Assembly: GCA_016220035.1 (NCBI GenBank)
Contig: JACRIO010000089.1
Span: 1-47,136, forward strand
From: Planctomycetota bacterium
GTDB taxonomy: Bacteria; Planctomycetota; UBA1135; GCA-002686595
Direction of reading: 5' to 3'
Length of the DNA stretch: 47,136 nucleotides
The notes under the pieces were generated by a model. That model worked only from the letters and a program-made list of their open reading frames with translations, did not search any database and was not told the origin of the DNA. Shown one piece after another: positions 43,003 through 47,136 of this stretch (positions are counted from its first letter, which is position 1; each line of letters begins with the position of its first letter). The translations under genes were made by a program, and so were the position numbers.

Positions 43003-45139
43003 CCCAGCCGCACGGACGCGACGCGTGAAGCCGCCGTTGCTCCTCGGCGCGCTCGCGAGCGCGTGCGCCGCGAGCGGATGCATCAGCGGGCCGCTGCACA
43101 CGTTCCGCAGCTCCGCGGAGAACGCGCGCACCGGCTCGGACCGATCGCGCTCGATCGCGAACCTCGCCGAGCTCGGCGTCCACGACAACCTGGGGCCCGG
43201 CCTCGAGTACCGCGTCGACGCGCAGGTCGTGCAGGGCACGTCCGATCGCACGACCGACGGCGTCGATTCGCACGACACGACGCTCACCGCGCGGCCGTCC
43301 GCGGAGCTCGTGCTCTCGTCCGACACGCTGCGCTGGAGCCAGCGCTTCGAGACGCTGCGCACGCGCTCGACGTTCAGCCTCGGCCAGGACACGAGCCTCG
43401 TGCGCAACGACATGCTCGAGAAGCTCGAGTGGACGCCCCCGGGTCTGCCGCAGTTCACGACGTGGCTCAACTTCCGCACCGTCGACGACGAGCTCTTCGT
43501 CGAGCAGACGACGGTCGAGTCCTTCTTCCAGGTGCAGCAGACGCTGCCCGTCCTCGACTACCAGTACACGCTGCTCTCGCGCGTCGACGACGACGAACGC
43601 TCGGGCGTCGAGAACGATCGTCTCGAGCACACGCTGCGCGCCTCCTGGCGCGAGGAAGCTGCGGAAGGACGCTTCACGAGCACGGTGAGCGTGTTCGCGA
43701 ACAAGCGCAAGAACGAGCTCAGCGGCAGCTCCGGCGGACTGCCCGGCGTCGTGGTGACGCCGACGCAGGGCCTCGCGCAGCGCGACACGACGCCGCAGAT
43801 CTCGACCTTGCCCACGAATGCCGCGCTCGTCGACGACATCGACACCTCCACCGCGGGCATCAACATCGGCGGGTTCGCGTCCGGCGGCGAGGAGGATTGG
43901 AACTTCGGCGCGCACTTCAACGCCGGTTCGACGATCGACACGATCCACGTCTCGACGGTCGACACCGTGGACTCGGTCTTCGCGTCGCAGTTCGTGTTCA
44001 CGGTCTGGATCTCGGACGACAACGCGTTCTGGACGCAGGTCGGGAACATCGCGGCGCCCGACTACGACGTCGTGCTCCACCGCTTCCGCCTCGTCGTCCC
44101 CCCGATCACCGCGAACTACGTCAAGGTCGTCAACCGCACGTCGCCGCCGGGCGCCCCGGCCGTGCTCGTGTCGGAGTTGCGCTTCTTCGCGTCGCCGACC
44201 TCGGCGTCGCCGACGATCACGACGCACGACGAGACGGAGAGCGCGACCACGGCGCTCACGTACCGTCTGAACGAGCAGTGGATCGTCGGTCTCGATCTCT
44301 TCCTCCAGACGGCGAACACGGACACGAGCGGCGTCGACGTCCGCGACGAGGAGCGCATCGACCAGGGGCTCTGGGCCAACTACACGCCGCCTGCGAAGGT
44401 CGACGCGAACGTGCGCTTCGCGACGCAGCGCACGCGCGACCCGCTCGTGCAGGACGAGGACATCGCCACGCTGACGAGCGTGGTGGCGTACCGTCCGCTG
44501 GAGACGCTCGACCTGAACGCGAGCTACACGCACACCGATCGCGAGCTCGACGGCGCGCAGAGCCTGGAGACCGAGGCGCTCCAGGGCCTGACCTCGGCCC
44601 AACTGCTCGACACGCTGCGCGCCGACGTCACGGTGCAGAAGAGCACGCAGGACGACACGACGAACCAGCGCCAGATCGACCACTGGATCACCGGCGCGTC
44701 GCTGGTCGCCGAGCTCACGGCAGCGCTGGAGCTCACGCTCGGCTGGCGCGACGACCGCGCCGACGTCGCGGGAACGGGTGCCTTGGACATCCCCGATCCC
44801 TCGGAGCGGCGCACGGAGATGATCTGGGTCTACAAGCCGAGCGACCAGCTCGTGATGCAGCTCGAGCTCGCGTGGGTCGACAACTTCGCCGGCAACGGCC
44901 TGGATCAGCGCGCGCGCGCCGACTGGATCCCGTTCGCGGACGGCGTGCTCGACGTGACGCTCGACTACGACCACGTGAGCGTCGATTCGTCCGGCAGCTC
45001 GGAGGTCGATCGCTACCGCGGCCAGATGCGCTACACGCTGACGCCGCGCGCGTTCTTCCAGCTCGACTGGTCGCTGCAGGACCCGAAGGACGAGGCGCGC
45101 ACCGAGATCCTGGCGGTCGCGTTCAACTTCTCGTCGTGA
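42983..45139 (+). CDS. Putative outer-membrane beta-barrel protein with discoidin-like insert
   Basis: Up to 718 residues. The N-terminus has a signal with a lipobox-like AASGC (about residue 33); the start may be this ATG (overlapping the previous gene by 20 bases) or the GTG at 43025. Most of the protein shows alternating polar/aromatic strands of a porin-like barrel (DTLRWSQRFETLRTRSTFSL, LDLNASYTHTDRELDG, LELTLGWRDDRADVAG), ending AVAFNFSS. Residues about 290-400 resemble an F5/8C discoidin fold (FVFTVWISDDNAFWTQV ... ANYVKVVNR ... VSELRFFAS). Size and context suggest an MtrB/PioB-like conduit, but the family match is not established. Confidence 0.7.
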   Translation: MCSSRIDPAARTRRVKPPLLLGALASACAASGCISGPLHTFRSSAENARTGSDRSRSIANLAELGVHDNLGPGLEYRVDAQVVQGTSDRTTDGVDSHDTTLTARPSAELVLSSDTLRWSQRFETLRTRSTFSLGQDTSLVRNDMLEKLEWTPPGLPQFTTWLNFRTVDDELFVEQTTVESFFQVQQTLPVLDYQYTLLSRVDDDERSGVENDRLEHTLRASWREEAAEGRFTSTVSVFANKRKNELSGSSGGLPGVVVTPTQGLAQRDTTPQISTLPTNAALVDDIDTSTAGINIGGFASGGEEDWNFGAHFNAGSTIDTIHVSTVDTVDSVFASQFVFTVWISDDNAFWTQVGNIAAPDYDVVLHRFRLVVPPITANYVKVVNRTSPPGAPAVLVSELRFFASPTSASPTITTHDETESATTALTYRLNEQWIVGLDLFLQTANTDTSGVDVRDEERIDQGLWANYTPPAKVDANVRFATQRTRDPLVQDEDIATLTSVVAYRPLETLDLNASYTHTDRELDGAQSLETEALQGLTSAQLLDTLRADVTVQKSTQDDTTNQRQIDHWITGASLVAELTAALELTLGWRDDRADVAGTGALDIPDPSERRTEMIWVYKPSDQLVMQLELAWVDNFAGNGLDQRARADWIPFADGVLDVTLDYDHVSVDSSGSSEVDRYRGQMRYTLTPRAFFQLDWSLQDPKDEARTEILAVAFNFSS

Positions 45140-45357
45140 AGCCGCGGCGCGCGGGCCGGGGCGTTGACTGTCGGCAAGCACGGCCGCGCCCGCCGATCGG
45201 ACGCTGGCCTCGTCAGCGCGGGGTCGCGGGCGGCCGTGAGACGGGATGGAAGGGCCGGGAGCTCGCGGAGGCCCGCCCGCGAGCTCGGCCGCGGCGCGAG
45301 TGTGAGCTCGAGCGGCACCGCTTGCCAGCGCCGACGCGCAGTCCGACACTGACGCCC

Positions 45358-47136
45358 ATGCAACTGGAACGGTCGTGCTGGAGCATGGTCTTGCCAACGA
45401 CGCTGGCCTCCACGTTGACGCTTGCTCCTGCCTCAGGCGCTGCACGGGCGCAGGCGCCCGCTGTAGCGAACGCGGGCGACGCCGCCCAGCAGCGGGTGTC
45501 GGAGGCCCGCGCGCGCTGCGACTGGCCGGCGCTCGCAGCCGCCGCGCGCGAGGCACGCTCAGCGCTCCGGCAGGGAAGCGATCCCTGGTACGCGACTCAG
45601 GCGCTGGGCGTGATCTCGCACTTCAAGCTCGGTGAGCCCGAGGAGCTCGAGCCGCTCGCGCGCGCGGTGCTCGCCGTCGCGACCGACGCGCGCCGCGCGG
45701 AACCCTACACGCGGAAGAGCGGGCTCGGCCCGATGAGCCCGCGCGCGGCGTCCGGAGTCGCGAAGGTCTCGATCGCCCTCGCCATGCTCGATCAATCCCG
45801 CGGCCGGCACGAGGAGGCGATCGGCCACCTGCGCCTGCTGCTCGACGACCTGAGGACCGGACCGGTGGAGGATGCGGACTCCCTCGCCGGCGAGGCCGGT
45901 GTGGCTGCCGCGCAGAGCTACTTCCGCCTGGGCCGGCCGGACGCGGCGCGCGTCCTGCTCGCCGCGGTCCGTGACAACGACGGCGCGGGCCAGGATGCCG
46001 GCGTCGCGACCGTGCTCCTGGAGGACCTGGACGGGCTCGACGCGTACCGCGGCAAGTTCCAGAAGTCTCCGGAGCACCGCCCGCGGGTGGAGGCGCTGCT
46101 CGCGCACGTTCCGGGCGCCCGCGCGCGCGCGGCGAGCGCCCTGGGCTGGCCCGAGCAGGAGCTGCCCCTCGTGCTCGTCGGCGTCGCCGACGGGCCGGTC
46201 AGCGGCACGGGGCCGATCATCGGAGCGCACACGATCGCGGACTTCCGCCGGCCGGCGTTCCCGCCCACCACGGTCGTGTTCTCGGAGTTGCTCGCGCGCG
46301 GGACGTACGATCCCGAGGCGCTCCTCGCGCACGAGTTCGTTCACGCGGCAATGATGCTGCGCCTCGGCCTCGCCCACGAGTCGCTGCCGGACTGGGTGAC
46401 GGAGGGGCTCGCCCAGGCCTTCGCGGGCGAGTTGAACGACGCCGAGCGCCTGTGGCTCGACCGCTTCGTCGCGCCCGACCCCGAGGCCTTCGCCGCTCCG
46501 GACTTCTGGGACCGCCACCCGCTCGCGTTCAGGAACTCGGACTGCCGGACGCCGCCCAGCGCCGAGGTGGGCCTCGCGGCGCGGCTGTTCGAGACGTTCG
46601 CCGACGGCCAGGGCGGCCGGCGTCTCGTGCAGGCGATGGCCGGCGGCGCGCGCTTCGAGGCGGCGCTCCTGACCGTCACCGGGCTCGCTCCGGAAGCGTA
46701 CATGGAAAAGGCACGCGCACACGCCGTCGCGCGGCTCGAGGTGCTGCGGCAGCAGGCGGCGCCCGCGGTGCTCGCGCTCGGGCGCGCGATGCGCGAGGGC
46801 GCGCCCGCCTTGCTCGTGCGGGCCGAGGAGGTGCTGCGCACCGCCCCCGATCCGCTCGCACGGGGATTCGCGCTGTACTGCCGCGCGAACGCGATCGAGA
46901 CGCTCGAGCAGCACGCCGACGCGCTGAGGGCCTGGGAGGAGCTCTGCGCCGTCTCCGCGGAACAGCGCACGTATGCCGAGCGCGCGCGGATGGGACGGGC
47001 TCGAGCGCTCCTCGCGCTGGGTCGCGTCGAGGAGGCGAGGCGCGTGCTCGAGGAACTCGGCCGCGCCGCGGCGTCGTCCAGCACGCAGCGGTGGGTCCGA
47101 GAGCAGCTCGCGAAGCTCGCGTCCGGCGGGAGCGGC
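45358..47136 (+). CDS. Exported gluzincin-type metallopeptidase (right end missing)
   Basis: The frame runs open to the right edge, giving 593 residues. A signal peptide is visible (MVLPTTLASTLTLAPASGAARAQ). The zinc-protease motif HEFVH is at residue 325 and is followed by WVTEGLAQAF, whose Glu (about 349) is the third zinc ligand of gluzincins (peptidase-MA-like). The parts before and after are helical with TPR-like pairs (for example LAMLDQSRGRHEEAIGHLRLLL and RARALLALGRVEEARRVLEEL). The start may be 45358 or the ATG at 45385; neither has a good ribosome-binding site. The 218-base gap before it shows nothing certain. The target is unknown. Confidence 0.82.
   Translation, partial: MQLERSCWSMVLPTTLASTLTLAPASGAARAQAPAVANAGDAAQQRVSEARARCDWPALAAAAREARSALRQGSDPWYATQALGVISHFKLGEPEELEPLARAVLAVATDARRAEPYTRKSGLGPMSPRAASGVAKVSIALAMLDQSRGRHEEAIGHLRLLLDDLRTGPVEDADSLAGEAGVAAAQSYFRLGRPDAARVLLAAVRDNDGAGQDAGVATVLLEDLDGLDAYRGKFQKSPEHRPRVEALLAHVPGARARAASALGWPEQELPLVLVGVADGPVSGTGPIIGAHTIADFRRPAFPPTTVVFSELLARGTYDPEALLAHEFVHAAMMLRLGLAHESLPDWVTEGLAQAFAGELNDAERLWLDRFVAPDPEAFAAPDFWDRHPLAFRNSDCRTPPSAEVGLAARLFETFADGQGGRRLVQAMAGGARFEAALLTVTGLAPEAYMEKARAHAVARLEVLRQQAAPAVLALGRAMREGAPALLVRAEEVLRTAPDPLARGFALYCRANAIETLEQHADALRAWEELCAVSAEQRTYAERARMGRARALLALGRVEEARRVLEELGRAAASSSTQRWVREQLAKLASGGSG

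Noticed and set aside
42983-45139. Firm assignment of the barrel as MtrB
   Set aside because: No N-terminal CXXC or other MtrB-specific motif is visible, so only a general conduit-porin candidate is claimed.
45164-45169. TTGACT resembling a -35 box before the metallopeptidase gene
   Set aside because: No acceptable -10 sequence lies 16-18 bases downstream.

Overview
The window is very GC-rich (strong G/C preference at third codon positions) and densely packed with bacterial genes. No rRNA, tRNA or CRISPR array was seen. Several features suggest a Gram-negative anaerobe or facultative anaerobe: lipoprotein signals, a candidate outer-membrane beta-barrel, many multihaem cytochromes c, system II cytochrome maturation (ResB/CcsA) and two ferredoxin-type 2-oxoacid oxidoreductases. 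Planctomycetota or Myxococcota would fit, but no phylogenetic marker here allows a firm choice.

Layout. (1) 1-5.7 kb: AddB-like (cut by the left edge) and AddA-like nuclease-helicase genes, overlapping by ATGA. (2) 5.7-8.7 kb, minus strand: an HNH nuclease, a HIT protein, a doubtful small ORF and a DUF1016/YhcG-type PD-(D/E)XK nuclease whose gene carries two embedded DNA palindromes and a related site upstream. (3) 8.9-13.5 kb: pyruvate:ferredoxin oxidoreductase (NifJ) plus a dihydroorotate-dehydrogenase-like protein. (4) 13.7-21.4 kb, minus strand: a SWIM/SNF2 helicase, an ATP-grasp ligase, an endonuclease/exonuclease/phosphatase protein and an ABC transporter pair, with a family of 22-nt intergenic repeats between them, one pair forming a REPIN-like inverted element. 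(5) 21.6-24.0 kb: two paralogous hexahaem cytochromes c, each linked to strong stem-loops. (6) 24.5-28.6 kb: KorA and KorB, followed by an overlapping D-2-hydroxyacid dehydrogenase that carries a lipoprotein signal.

(7) 28.7-45.1 kb is the most interesting part. A tightly packed minus-strand operon runs from 41160 to 28667. In order it encodes a two-repeat lipoprotein, ResB, CcsA, a CsgG/LpoB-like lipoprotein, a two-domain FlgO/CsgG-like protein, a PpiC/parvulin chaperone, a 26-haem cytochrome, a 16-haem cytochrome and an NHL beta-propeller. Most junctions overlap by 4 or 17 nt. Divergent from it are a YVTN-type beta-propeller lipoprotein and a 718-residue putative outer-membrane beta-barrel with a discoidin-like insert. 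I read the whole as an export, maturation and outer-surface wiring system for large multihaem cytochromes, that is, extracellular or trans-outer-membrane electron transfer; this is inference. The low-potential oxidoreductases nearby (NifJ, KorAB) supply reduced ferredoxin, but no quinol- or ferredoxin-to-cytochrome link is encoded in the window.

(8) 45.4 kb to the right edge: a secreted gluzincin-type metallopeptidase with TPR-like flanks, truncated by the edge.
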